DNA of 64,000 bases from Cornus controversa. Its lineage: Eukaryota; Streptophyta; Magnoliopsida; Cornales; Cornaceae. The notes under the pieces were generated by a model, which saw only the letters and a program-made list of their open reading frames with translations, was not told the origin of the DNA and did not search any database. The position numbers and the translations under genes are program-made. Location: positions 31,010,336 to 31,074,335 of the forward strand of contig CM048849.1 in NCBI GenBank assembly GCA_026545225.1, written 5' to 3'. Positions 46,076 to 58,431 of the stretch are shown piece after piece (position 1 is the stretch's first letter; each line of letters opens with the position of its first letter).

Positions 46076-48479
46076 CCAAGCTTCCCAAAGCCTAAGTTAT
46101 CTTACACCAATCTCACCACAATCACTCACACTCCCCCTGTCCAAAGTCTCCCAATACTTGGACTATACATAGTAATAGTAGAGTCAGTTCGATGTAATGA
46201 GAAGCAACTCTTCAAGCTTTGATAGTATGTCTTTTCAAACTCTGATAGTTAGTCTTCAAGGTCCAGCATGATAATGACACGGTCACTAGTCTTCTTGGCA
46301 GATCATGACACTTGAACTTCTTTAAAGATAGGCTTCAATAGGTACACCATTAAGGTGTAGCTGCAACGGTCTTGTAGAAGAACTCTCTTTCAAAGATTTC
46401 TGTTCTCAGTTTCTTGAACAACCATTCAACTTAGAATTCACTTTAAACAATGGTCCGTGTATTTCTTTGTCTTTGTACCTGTTCTTAAAATAGATACAAC
46501 TGCAATTAGAGTAGAAATTATTAGCACAAGCAGTTCAAAATATAAAGAGCATGAACACAATTCAGGAAAGCATTTTTCAACAATTAAAATTCAACAATTC
46601 AGCAATTCCAACCCAACAAACTGTAATTCCAAATCAGCAATAATCGAATTCCAACTTAGCATATGGTAATTCCAAATTAGCAATATTTAAGTTCCAAAAC
46701 AACAATATTAAAATTTCAGAATCAGCAACATTAGAATTTCAGAACAGTAAACATTAAAGACCCAAATTAGCAATTAACTCAAAATCAAGATAGTAACATG
46801 ACATTTAGATAATTCATGCCACTTAAACATTTGATTTCAGCATATTAGAGTTTCAGACAACATTAAATAGAAACAGATTTTCGAAAGCCAATAAACCGAC
46901 AACATAAATCTTGTAGAAACAATTTGATCAACATAAACTCAGATTTTGAAAACTCAATATGGCTAGACAAGATACATGTATTAAGAATTAAACCCAACTT
47001 CAAAAAACAAGATAATAGAGGCAATTGATGTCATAAGTATAGACCATGATATGTAGAGGCCATGAGATACATGAATCATATAGAGATCATAAAGTGTCCA
47101 CCTGTGATTTGTGAGTGAATCAATAAGAAAACCACAAAAGGTGAACTGTGCTCGTGAGCATGCATATTTAAGATATTCTAACAACAGTGCATTTTTAGAG
47201 ATGTGTAGGAGAGAAAATTAGAAAATATTATAGAAATATTTGTGAGCTAAGATGAACCTCTAGATGAACCGAAAAGAACCAAGCATGAATCAGACAGAAT
47301 TCGTCAAAAATGAAGCTCACAGAACAGAACGTTAGAGATAGATTGATGAAGACCAGATTAGAAATTTCAGGTTCTATTCATTGAAGATGAAGAATAGGAG
47401 CTCAAAGAAAAATAGAGGATCATACTCACAGCACAGTAACAGCTAGACAACAGCTGAATCGAAGATGAGGAAGACTTCACAAAAGTTTCAGATCGATGAG
47501 ATATAGAAGCTAGAGATGGCAATTCTAGAACAGTAGAGGTTCTGCTCTCTAACCCAGCGCCGAATCATGCCCTCTACTGTATCACTATTCTTACAGTCCC
47601 TTTCTCTCTATCTTCTCTCAGTTTTTTCAATGTTCTTCATATAAGACCCTTTTTGTCTATCAGCGCCTCACCTCATTGTCTTAATTGACCTAATCTTTTT
47701 CTAAATATATGTGTATACCATGCCACCTCATCTTAACCTATACAAATATATATCATATATAAGATAAATATCATATATATTGATCCTTTCAACAATCAGC
47801 AGAAAAGTGGGTTTATCCAACACCTTTTCTTTTTCAATTTTCTTTTCAATTACAAAACTACCACTCTTTTTTTTTTCTTTATGTAATACTAACATATATG
47901 TATCTATTATGCCAATGCATATGTGCCGCCCCCATCAACTAGCAATTTTTTCTCTTTTTTTTTTAAATGAGAAACCCTAATGACACAAATTCCCAAAAAT
48001 ACCCTTAGGACATCTTTGCTTTAGCATTAATTTACAAATCGTCCTTTTTTGATAAATTCACTAAAGTTTCCCTGCAATTTCGTTAGTGCATAACATGAAA
48101 AAACATAATAGAGCAGGACAATTAATTAAATCATAAGATTATGTGAAATGACACCAATGCCCCTACAGATCCTTTTGACATTAAAACTTGGGCAAACATG
48201 TTCATGGGCTTCCCGGACCATCATAAACAAACCCACTGTCAGTTATCTTCAATAAAACTTGCTATTGGGATACTTCTTTGGTCTATTTAGCTTTAAATCT
48301 TCAACTTAAGATCTCCAAATGGGTCATATTGCACCTTCACTTAATGACCCAATTGCACTAAATAGTGTAGATTTATGATTAAGGACTTGCAAACGAAGAA
48401 AACTAAAAACTAATATTAAAAATATCAAATAAATCACACTAGGGAATTACCATATGCAATATTAAGGGCCTGAATGTGA
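46076..48479. other. Non-coding sequence, probably remains of an older LTR element
   Basis: No gene is supported. The flanks of the two solo LTRs join into one continuous sequence that extends through here, so this is older DNA into which they inserted. About 46586-46770 holds a degenerate repeat of roughly 26-32 bases built around AATTCCAA(A/C)TTAGCAAT. Its origin is unresolved. Confidence 0.35.
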
Positions 48480-48850
48480 AACATTCGGTGCTTATCACAT
48501 GGCAATAGTAAACAAGCCAATACCAGCTATATCTACACATTATGATTGTATAACTGTTATAGACCTAGTGAAACAATCTCATACAAATAAAAAGATGAAT
48601 TGGCATATTCAAGTAAGATACAATCATGTAAGAAGCCTATTGAGTAAAGACATTGTCTCGTGAGAATACATTAAGTTAGAAAAGTATATAGCCGACCAAC
48701 TGACCAAGGGTCTATCTATAAGTGATGTCCTAAACATGTCGATGGGGATGTGCCTAATCCCATAAGGGAGTGAGTTACAGAGGTAACCCATCCTTTGTGA
48801 TTGGAGATCCCATGAAAAAATGTTCAACGGGTAGAAATAATCTGCATTGC
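48480..48850 (+). pseudogene. Copia RNase H C-terminal remnant
   Basis: The plus-strand frame reads KPIPAISTHYDCITVIDLVKQSHTNKK in pieces, then a VRYNHVRSLLSKDIVS segment and IADQLTKGL, the standard end of Copia RNase H. One stop lies after KDIVS. Upstream parts of this element are missing. Downstream, a purine tract and an LTR start follow in the same orientation. Confidence 0.85.
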
Positions 48851-49377
48851 ATGACTCATTTACAATCCTATTTTCTTTGGGAGGTTTCTTATAAAGATTT
48901 TCTCCGACCCATCCCTATAACATAGTTCTTTGTTATGTGACGTTAGGAAGGGCATTTTCGTAAATGAATCTGAGGTGGACATATTCTCGTAGGGTATAGG
49001 TCATATATATCCTTGGAAAATTCACCTAAGTGGAAGCTATCGTGAGGTTACGACTATAAAAATTGAGCCGTTCTTTAGAAACTCTCATGAGAATTAGGGT
49101 ACAAGCGCATTGCCATTAATAGTGCTAACCCACAAAACTAAGTCAATCATAAATATTATGTGTGTGACATGCTGAAATTTGGCTCAGGGGTCGAGTTCAA
49201 GACCTAGTCTCTCTAATCCCTCAAATGGAAGTAGTAAACACTAAGTGTAGGTTCAAGTTCGAAAGATTGCTACACCTATTACATAGTATAAAGTTGCCCC
49301 AATTTTATTATATATATATATATATATATATATGTTTTTGATAATTTTTAAGAGGTTCAGAACCCTTGTGGGGGGAT
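48851..49377 (+). other. 3' untranslated region of the Copia element, ending in a polypurine tract
   Basis: Non-coding, between RNase H and the LTR. It contains a TA microsatellite (49306-49333) and ends with GTGGGGGGAT immediately before TGTTAAGC, the usual polypurine tract to 3' LTR junction. Confidence 0.65.
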
Positions 49378-49629
49378 TGTTAAGCATATAGTAAGGTATC
49401 CAAATCTCTTGACCTATTCAATAGTGGAGTGATTTAATATTGATTTTTCTAACATTTTCTGTTGTTATTTTTGGTTGATTTTATGAATGTGACATCTGGT
49501 TTTTCTTATAATTTGTTTTATACCATTAGACTTCTAACCTATAAATACTAGGAGTCAATAGTCTAAATAGGTATAGAAGATGAAAATATACTTTTTTTTT
49601 CTTTCTCCTTGTTCTCTCATCTTTCATCT
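49378..49629 (+). repeat. 3' LTR of the Copia element, interrupted by the gypsy insertion
   Basis: Begins TGTTAAGCATATAGTAAGG right after the polypurine tract. It has a TATA-like CCTATAAATACTAGG near 49540. At CATCT (49625-49629) the gypsy element begins; the LTR or its flank would resume at 63237. Confidence 0.65.
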
Positions 49630-49858
49630 AATCACACCCTAATTAGGACTCTTGGGAATTGGAGGTGATATCTGGCCATCAAACCCTAATGGACCATTTT
49701 AACCTTTAATTTACCGTGGAAGCTTAATACTCGTAGTGCACATGTATGTACACAATTCAATATCATCCTACCCATAATGGGCCCTATACATTATTCCATA
49801 CTCTACATGCCCAACCTAGTGAGTGGATTCCATTTCTCACAATTGAGACATCATTTTT

Positions 49859-50127
49859 GTACGATCAAAATTGTGTTTTTACATGATTGAAAGTATGATT
49901 TTGCATGATCAAAATATTTGATCATGTGAAGTACTTGTGAAATACTATCAAAGATTGTTGGCCTCTCGGGACTTTTGACACTACATAACTCTGCAATTTT
50001 TTGCACAATCGAAATATGTCAAAAACTCCCTGGAATTTGACTTAGCTTCTATCAGAAATCTCGATACCATTTCGTGCAATCGAAGGCATTTCGATTATCC
50101 AAAATGGGGATTTCGCACGATCAAAAC
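49859..50127. repeat. Array of CGATC(G/A)AAA palindrome-like motifs, LTR copy A
   Basis: Repeated TTTCG/TTTTGCA(C/T)GATC(A/G)AAA-type motifs, for example near 49861, 49905, 50010, 50073 and 50111. The array starts 229 bp from the LTR 3' end in the retroelement sense. Confidence 0.8.
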
Positions 50128-50877
50128 TATCTTCGGCAGAATTCCCTGATTCATCATCCTTAGTCATACTTATACACAAAATTCGTTCTAACATCCTAAG
50201 ATCGACCATACGACCTTCAAATATAAATGAAGCATAATATCACCATATATACATTTAACCTCATGCATTTAATCTAAATCATATATTCATCCTAAATTCT
50301 TCTCATAATTGAACATATTTCCAAGTTCATAAGCAATCCTCACATAAATGCGCATAAGGTCCATCCACACTTTGAATCCAAAATCATATATGTCATAAAT
50401 GTGGTCCTCTAAGTTCATAGTCTTTAATAAATTACATGTGTGTTGTCCAAAAAATCAATAATTCAACTATGACTACAACAATAGTAAAATCAGCATGCCA
50501 CAATCCGACATGGATAGCCACATATAATGTATACAAAAATATGTCCAAAAAGCCAAAAGAGAACTCCACTTGGGCGTTCACATTCCATCCGCTATTAGCG
50601 CCTTATCTGTAAAAAGTTTAGGAGGGGGGGAGAGGGGTGAGGATACAATTACACTCAGTAAGGACACCCCAACCCACCTAGGTATCGACTCGACACCAAC
50701 TTACATAATATGCAACTATGATGTCGCTACACTCTATGTCCTATACCAATGTTCTCATGCTCAACAATTCACAATTGTAATTCAAGGTCATGCATTTAAA
50801 TCATGCAACATGCTTAACAATTAAAACACATAAGCATCAAGATAATTACACGTTATTCAGTCATAATCCGATACATA

Positions 50878-51062
50878 GGCATGATTGGTCCATTCTGACG
50901 ATTATGTGGTGTTGGGCCACTCTGACGACACTCGTGTGATGGGGCAACTCCGATGGTCAGACAATCAAGGCATTATATAAGCCTTGCACTAGTGATGGGG
51001 AAACTTCGATGATAACTGTACTTAGGGTATGATTAGGCATCTCTGACGATCATCCCATTGGG
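50878..51062. repeat. Degenerate about 35-40-bp repeats in LTR copy A
   Basis: Units built on GG(T/C)CACTCTGACGA(C/T) and GGCAACTCCGATGGTCA recur about five times. The corresponding region of copy B (59185-59390) has the same type of repeat. Confidence 0.7.
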
Positions 51063-52313
51063 AGTATTCTCACTAATTCAAACACATGGTTGGTCAACTT
51101 TAAATTCCATGTACATCATACTTGGACAATAATCCGATATACATATGTACATATTCATAAGAAACATACATTTCACAAAGCATACAATTTTCATGCTCTT
51201 CAATGAACATTCTTGCTATATTAGTTCTAGCATGCATTCTTCTACATAATTCTCATATAATCACATATATGCTACAATTCATGCATATCCAATACATATG
51301 CATACATTTCAATTCATATAAATCATGTTCACATCTCATATACATTACATGTCTAAACAAACAATTCACCACATATCATGAAGTGGACAACTCTAGCATG
51401 AATAATTAGGCAATATAAAGGGGAAGGAATAATCTACTCAAATCCCACCACTCACCCATACATGGTAGCTCACTTAACACAATCCTAACTTTACCCAAAC
51501 CCTAGAATTGACAACTAAGAGGGAAGAAACACCCCTACCTCAAGTTTGGAGCTCTTCCTAGCAAGCCCTAGAATTCACCAAACTTCAAGTTCCTCCAAAG
51601 TGCAATCTCTTTTTGTAGAACAGTAGATCGGGACAAAGAGAACACACTTTCCTTCTTGAACTAAGCCCAAATCCACACTCCAACAACCCTCAAATTTTAG
51701 AACTCTCCAAATGGGAACCTTGAAACTACCAAAGTGAAGAGGAATGTGAGAGGAATGACTTTCGCTCTTGGAGCAAGCTCCAAATCTCACTCAAATGTGC
51801 TTAAATCAAAGGAGGAAAGTTGGAGAAGAAGGAGAGCTTGAGAGCTCTTCAATGGTAGATTTCTATCTTTATAGAATCTGTCCCAACAATATACACTAAG
51901 TGTATAGACACCTCACTAAGGGCAAATGACCATTTTGGCCCTAAGTCACTTAACGCACCTCCCGAGCTCCGTTTTATATTTCAAAAGTGGCTACAGTTTT
52001 GAAATCAATTTCTTAACTCATTTTCATCTAGCTCAAAACCAAAATAAATATTTTGAAAAAAATTTCCAGATTCTCGAGCCCACCCGGGGCCCTACTGACC
52101 CAAAAAGTCAAACTTCTCCAAATGTTTCAAAAATTTACCAAACCCCTAAAAAACTTTCCAAACATGTTTTCCATACTTAAAACATGTTAAACATCATTAA
52201 AAATGCATTTATGGCAATTATGATGAATAAAATGTATACCGGCCAAAATTGGTCCCGGTCTCTACAACCTCCCTAACTTCAAGGAATTTTGTCCTCGAAA
52301 TTAGAGACATACC

Positions 52314-52586
52314 TCATGTAGTGAATAGTTGGGGATACTTTGAATGGACTTCTTCTTCCTGTTCCCATGTTGCCTCCTCAATTCTGTGATGCCTCCAAAA
52401 CACTTTAACCAAATGAATGGTTTTACCCTGAAACACCTGCTCTCTAGAGTCCAAAATCTGTATCGGCCTCTCCTCGTAAGACACGTCCTCCTCTACCTCA
52501 AGATCCATCCAATCTAGCATGTGTAAAGGATTCGACTCATACTTTCTCAACATAGAAATGTTGAAAGTATTGTGCACACTTGACAA
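52314..52586 (-). pseudogene. Chromodomain-like C-terminus of gypsy integrase
   Basis: The frame contains VHNTFNISMLRKY, then SYEERPIQILD and VFWRHHRIEEATWEQEEE, the pattern at the integrase C-terminus of plant chromoviruses, where a chromodomain guides insertion. It is separated from the integrase core by stops. Confidence 0.8.
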
Positions 52587-53500
52587 TTATAGTGGTAATG
52601 TCAAGCAATATGTAACCTCACCTATATGATCCAGTATCTCAAACGAACCGATAAATTGTAGGGCTAGCTTCCCGCTATGCCTGAACCTCATCAAACCTCG
52701 TCATGGAGAGACCTTAAGAAAGACATGGTCTCTTACCTCAAATGCCAAAGGCTGCTGCCTTCTATTGGCATAGCTTTTCTGACGACTTTAAGCAGTAAGC
52801 AACCATTATCTTATAATCTTTATCTTTTCTGTAGTCTCTTGGACTATATCTGGCCCTAACGCCACTGTCTCTCCAACCTCTGTCCAATAAGTGGGTGACC
52901 TACAAGGTCTACCATATAATGCCTCGAATGAAGCCATCTCAATACTAACTTGATAGCTATTATTGTATGCAAACTCCACCAATGGAAGGTGATCCTCCCA
53001 ACTACCATGGAAATTGATCGCACATGCCCGAAGCATATTCTCAAAAATTTGTATAATATGCTCAAATTGACCATCTGTTTGAGGATGGAAAGTCATGCTA
53101 AAATGGAGGTCCGTATCAAATGCCACTTAAAAACTCTGCTAAAATTGTGACGTAAACCTCGGATCTCTATCGGACACAATGGAAATTGGAACCCCATGAG
53201 TCTCAAAATCTAATTGATATTAAGCCGACTAAGAGTATCCATGTCATCTTTCACTCGAATTAGAAGAAAGTGGGCCACCTTGGTCAATCTCTCCATAGTG
53301 ATGTGCTCCTACTTTTACATAGCCACCTGTAATGGCTGTAATAAACCTACTGGCCTCTGATGCTTGGCTTTCACTTATTGACAAGTGAGGTACCTCGCCA
53401 TAAACTGTGCGATGTCCTTTTCATACCCTTTCACCAATATTCCTACACAAATTGTGATACATCTTGGTGCCACCGGGATGCACCGCAAGTCTAGAGGTGT
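52587..53500 (-). pseudogene. Gypsy integrase remnant
   Basis: The block 52806-53126 encodes FHPQTDGQFEHIIQ, LPLVEFAYNNSYQ and EALYGRPCRSP, the second half of a gypsy integrase core. The N-terminal integrase part (53130-53500) is recognisable only in broken pieces. The catalytic Asp region upstream could not be read in one frame. Confidence 0.85.
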
Positions 53501-54740
53501 GGAACTGTAGGAACTTCATTTTTATAAGCCAATGGTACAACTATTTTGCCTTTGACCCTCATGCCTCCATCGGAATGTACACTCCAAATCTCTACCACTT
53601 CGCCACCCAAAATTCGGATGCGAATGCTCTCCATTTCACTATCAAGCCTTTGCTCCTCAACCTCTCTACTCACTAGAGTTGGTTGTGCGATGAACGTGAA
53701 TAAAGATGTTGGTTCACCACCCTCACTAAAGTACAATCCCATTTTTGAGATGTCTTCCATCATCTTCCATTCTCGAATGACGATACTAGCTAAGGTACAA
53801 TGTGATTTTATACTCAAAGCATCGACAATCACATTAGCTTTCTCGGGAGATATTGAAGATCAAAATTGTAGTCTTCCATGTACTCCACCCATCTCCTTTG
53901 CCTCATGTTCAAGTCCCTTTGTGTAAAAAGGTACTTTAAGCTCTTGTGATTAAAGAAAACTTTAAACTTTTCCCTGTACAAATAATACCTCCATATTTTC
54001 AATGCAAAAATTATCGCCACTAACTCCAAGTCATGAGTTAGGAAATTTTGCTCAAGTGTCTTCAATTGTCGGGAACCATATGTAACAACCCTCTTGATTT
54101 GCATTAGCACACATCTCGTAAAGCGTTATAATAGATGAAATAACCCAGACCACATTCGGGTATTATCAAAATTGGAGCACTAGTCAATCTACTCTTCAAT
54201 TTCATAAAAGAATACTCGCAAGCATCATTCCATACAAACTTAACTCCTTTGCGAGTAAGCTTTGTCATCGACGTTGCTAACTTTGAAAAGTCTTTCACAA
54301 AATGTCGGTAATAACCTGCCAATCCCAAGAAGCTACGTATCTCAAATACATTCTTTGGCCTTTCCGAATTCATTACTGCCTCAATCTTGGGAGGATCTAT
54401 GGAGACTCCTCCTTCCGACACCACGTGTCCGAGGAATTTCATCTCCGTTAGCCAAAATTCACATTTTTTATATTTGCCATACAAATGGTGCTCCCTCAAA
54501 ATTTGTAATACAATCCTCAACTAAATCTCATGGTCCTCCATAGAATAAGAATACACAAGAATATCTTCGACGAATACCACCACAAATCTGTCCAAGCATA
54601 CACTGAATACTCGATTCATCAAGTCTATAAAAGCTGCTGGTGCATTCATCAAACTGAATAGCATCACTAGAAACTCATAGTGGCCATATCTAGTCTGAAA
54701 AGCTATATTTAAAATATCCTCTTCCCTTACCCTCAACTAG
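53501..54740 (-). pseudogene. Gypsy RT and RNase H remnant
   Basis: RT frames at 54521-54736 and 54104-54520 contain [65 protein letters not shown] and KLTRKG. The RNase H frame 53829-54110 has VVTYGSRQLKTLEQNFLTHD and FNHKSLKYLF, and its tail continues into 53491-53832. The RT active-site motif reads VEDI where VFIDDI is expected, so one catalytic Asp is replaced by Glu. Confidence 0.88.
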
Positions 54741-54844
54741 TAATACCCCGACCTTAAGTCAATTTTTAAAAAATAAGTTGAACCCTTAAGTTGATCAAAC
54801 AAGTCATCTATCCTTGGCAAATGATACTTGTTCTTAATAGTTGC

Positions 54845-55093
54845 TGTAGTAACCCTTGTGGACGGGTGTGAGTGGGCGGATGCGAAGACAGACACTGGGC
54901 TGAGCTACCACACTGACAGGGTATAGGGTGTTCAATCCCACATCGACTGGGTGTAGAAAAGGGGATGTGCTTATATGTAGTATGCTCTTTTCAAATGGTA
55001 TGAGGCCTTTGGGGTAAAACACAAGAGCAAAATCGTACGGGCTTAGGCCCAAAGTGAACAATATCATACCATGTGTTGGAGCGAGGTATTATA
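54845..55093 (+). mobile_element. Solo LTR of a TRIM retrotransposon
   Basis: 249 bp, from TGTAGTAACCC to GAGGTATTATA (the final ACA mutated to ATA). Perfect target duplications GTTGC lie at 54840-54844 and 55094-55098. It is clearly the same family as 55914-56483, and splits the gypsy RT. Confidence 0.92.
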
Positions 55094-55099
55094 GTTGCT

Positions 55100-55913
55100 T
55101 GGTTCAACTTTCAATAAGCTATGCATAACCGTAGAGGTCTGTCCTCCTTCTTAACAAAGGGGACTAGAGCTCCCCAAGGTGACGTACTAGGCCATATAAA
55201 TCCCTTATCGACTAGCTCTTACAATTGATCCTTCAACTCCTTTAATTATGCCAGAGTCATACAGTATGGTGCCATGGAGATGGGAACAGTATCAGGAGCT
55301 AGATCAATGCTAAACACTATATCCCTCATCGGAGGTAACCCTGTCAAGTCCTCCGAAAATACATTTAGGAAATCACATACCATCGGTGGAAACCCTTCAC
55401 GCGTCACAATCTCATCATATTCCCGAGAACTAGAACTAAGTAATGACGGTATGTAAAAGTCATCACGTTCTCCTACAAAATTAAAGCAATCACCCTCGGC
55501 TGTGCACACTGTCACTCTTCTACAGAGACAATCAATTATGGCTCTAAACGTATACAACCAATTCATACCTAGAATGACATCAAAAGTGGTCATATCTAGT
55601 AGCACAAAGTCAAACACTAGTCAACATCTCGCAACCTCGATCTCGTAAGACTGACACACTCTACCCAAGGTAAATCTACCCCCAATAGGTGTATCAATGG
55701 ACAATGGTGACTCCAGTGATAACAAATCCAGCCCTAAGGCACAAGCAAATGCAGTAGATATGAATGAATGAGATACACCTGAATTTATCAACACCCTAAT
55801 CCACGAGGTAGAAACTAGGAATATACCTCTGACCACTGATGATCCTGGAACATCCTCTACCTGAGCAAGCATGAAAACATGGCCCTGAGTCTGTTGACCA
55901 TGTAAGCCAGTCC
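55100..55913 (-). pseudogene. Gypsy protease and RT N-terminal remnant
   Basis: The protease region (55621-55905) has VLINSGVSHSFIS where VLIDSGASHSFIS is expected, so the catalytic Asp is Asn. It continues through the FDVILGMNWL segment (55540-55590) to the RT entry LTGLPPMRDIVFSIDLAPDT (55300-55350). A TRIM interrupts the coding region directly upstream. Confidence 0.85.
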
Positions 55914-56483
55914 TGTAGTAACGCTTGTGGACGGGTGTGAGTGGGTGGGTGCAAAGATTGACACTGGGCTGAGCTACCACACTGACAGGGTACAGGGTGC
56001 TCAATCCCACATTGCCTGGGTGTGAAAAAGGGGATGTGCTTATATGTAGTATGTTCTCTTCAAATGGTATGAGGCCTTTTGGGGTAAAACCCAAGAGCAA
56101 AACCGTGCGGGCTCAGGCCCAAAGCGGACAATATCATACCATGTGTTGGAGCGGGGTATTACAATTGGTATCAGAGTCTGAACCCAGCCGGAAGTGTGCC
56201 GACGAGGACGCCGGGCCTTGTAGGGGGGTGGATTGTAGTAACCCTTGTGGACGGGTGTGAGTGGGTGGGTGCAAAGACTGACACTGGACTGAGCTACCAC
56301 ACTGACAGGGTACAGGGTGCTCAATCCCACATTGCCTGGGTGTGAAAAAGGGGATGTGCTTATATGTAGTATGTTCTCTTCAAATGGTATGAGGCCTTTT
56401 GGGGTAAAACCCAAGAGTAAAACCGTGCAGGCTCAGGCCTAAAGCGGACAATATCATACCATGTGTTGGAGCGGGGTATTACA
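55914..56483 (+). mobile_element. Complete TRIM retrotransposon, 570 bp
   Basis: Two 250-bp LTRs (55914-56163 and 56234-56483) run TGTAGTAAC...GGTATTACA. They flank only 70 bp, which consists of a primer site TGGTATCAGAGTCTG (from 56166), a short middle, and a polypurine tract AGGGGGGTGGAT (56222-56233). Perfect target duplications AGTCC lie at 55909-55913 and 56484-56488. By eye the LTRs differ at about six positions. It encodes no protein and needs enzymes from an autonomous partner. The LTR resembles the widespread eudicot TRIM type with CCCAAAGCGGACAATATC. Confidence 0.95.
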
Positions 56484-56489
56484 AGTCCC

Positions 56490-57660
56490 CTAAAACCCTG
56501 ACTCCTAGCTAGAAGTAGGCGTAGAACCCCTCGTTGTTTGAGAACCTTGAACTAAATGTGCTGGCTGAGGTAGTGGCAACGCCTTATGGCCAGACTGAAC
56601 TATGGAAGTCAGTACGATCTTCTGCTAAGACCCAAAACTACTATGTGTACCCTGCCTCTGAGGGAAGTTCACTCTAATATGTTCGAGCTATCGATAATGG
56701 AAGCATGTTCGCTCCCCTTTCGCTATCATTGGCACTCTCGCCATAACCTCCCTCTGATGGCACTTTGATCTGTAATGACTAGACTGTTGATAGTGATAAC
56801 ATACCACTGTAGACTGTGGGGGTCTGGTAGATAGAGTCGATGATGGTGCCGGCCGAGCCTGATGTTACCCTTGAGAAAGTGATGCACTATCTCTGTTCCT
56901 CTTCCTCCCTTAACCATTAGAAGATGTCTTGGAACCCTTTGCCTGGTTCCTTACTTCCTTAGTCCTCTGATTTTCATTACTGACTTCCTCTACCACCAAG
57001 GCTCTCTTCACTACTATAGCGTAGCTCGTCAAACCCAAAACTGTAATCCGATCCCTTATGAAGGCTTGGAGACCTCTCATGAACCTTTTTACCTTTAGTT
57101 CCTCAATAGGGATCACTTCAGGTGCAAAATGAGCTAAGGATGTGAACACGATCTCGTATTCCATTGCCGTCATGTTGCTTTGTTGCAACTCATAGAATTC
57201 CTGCCTTAAACTGTCTTTCACTATTACCAGAAAGTATTTCTCAAAGAAGAGCGCTTGGAACATGCCCCAATCCATTGCCTCGACGTCATGGTAGTTCTAA
57301 ATAAACTTCCACCAATGGTTGGCCTCACCTGTGAGATGATGGGTAACCACTTTCACTTTCAAGTCTTCCTCTACCTCTAGAACAGTAAGGAGTTTGACTA
57401 TGTCGTCTAACCAATTCTTAGCCACCATGGGATCAGACCCCCAGTATATGATGGCATATTATGTTTCTTAACATTGTTCAACGCCACTATCATTCTACTA
57501 GGAGCGGCTCTTGGTGGAGCCTGATTCTCCACTTATGTTTCCCTCATAATTTGCTGCATAGTAGTGACCATGTCGTGCATAAACTATTTTCCATCAATTA
57601 GAGCTACAATGGCTGCTCCCCCATGAGCTCTCCATGGCGGCATATTGCTATATATAGATA
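56490..57660 (-). pseudogene. Gypsy gag remnant
   Basis: Translation starts near 57646 (MPPWRAHGGAA). It continues with frameshifts through a KNWLDDIVKLL segment and ANHWWKF, and then the open block 56910-57275 with FFEKYFLVIVKDSLRQEFYEL, SLAHFAPEVI and FMRGLQAFIRD. The zinc-knuckle region (56720-56900) is broken. This is the capsid-like part of the chromovirus-type element. Confidence 0.85.
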
Positions 57661-58119
57661 ACAAGAAGATTCAATATTCAAATACACATGCTTATGTAGT
57701 TCTCATTATGTTATCTCTTCCTCACGCTAAGTTATTTTATAATTAGCATGTTATCAAGACATATACAAGTAATTCATGTTCCATATAAGAAATTCATAAA
57801 CCTCAACTTTAAATCCTTAGCCTCAATTAAACATATAATTAAATTTCACCATTTGTCCCAAGGTATTCAGACCTAATGTTCTGATACCATGTTGTCAAGC
57901 CCCAATTTCTGACTTCTAGGAACTGGAGGTGACATCCGACCATCAAAACCTCATGGACTGTCTTAACCTTTAATTTACTGTGGAAGCTTAATACTCGTAG
58001 TGCATATATATGTACACAACTCAATATCATCTTACCCATAATGGGCCCCACATATTATTCCATATTCTGCATGCCTAACCTATTGAGTGGATTACCATTT
58101 CACATAGTTGAGACATCAT

Positions 58120-58431
58120 TTTTGTATGATCGAAATTGTGCTTTCGCATGATCGAAAATATGATTTCACATGATTGAAATATTTGATTATGTGAAGTACT
58201 TACAAAATACTATTGAGGATTGTTAGCCTCTCGGGACTTCTGACACTACACAACTCTATAATTTTTTGCACGATCGAAATTAGAGTTTCGTACAATCAAA
58301 ATTCTCAATCGATCGAAGTTCTATCAAAAACTCCTTGGAATTTGACTTAGGTTCTATCAAAAATCTCGATACCATTCGTGTAATCGAAGACAATTCAATC
58401 ATCCGAAATAGGGATTTTGCATGATCAAAAC
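58120..58431. repeat. Array of CGATCGAAA palindrome-like motifs, LTR copy B
   Basis: Motifs such as TTTCGCATGATCGAAA (58142-58157), CACGATCGAAAT and CAATCGATCGAAG recur with mutations. The array begins 230 bp from the LTR 3' end, as in copy A. Confidence 0.82.

Larger units (their letters stand above)
49630..52266 (-). repeat. 3' LTR of the gypsy element (copy A)
   Basis: 2,637 bp. Aligns along its length with 57890-63231 once the nested insertion is removed. It ends CCCGGTCTCTACA, and on the minus strand begins TGTAGAGACCGG. Its first about 20 plus-strand bases are diverged from copy B, where the TG end is lost. It includes a motif array (49859-50127) and a set of GGCAACTCCGATGATCAC-like repeats (50878-51062). 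Confidence 0.88.

Noticed and set aside
55997..56414. Open frames spanning the TRIM (87 and 124 codons)
   Set aside because: They cross LTR boundaries of a non-coding TRIM and are chance frames.
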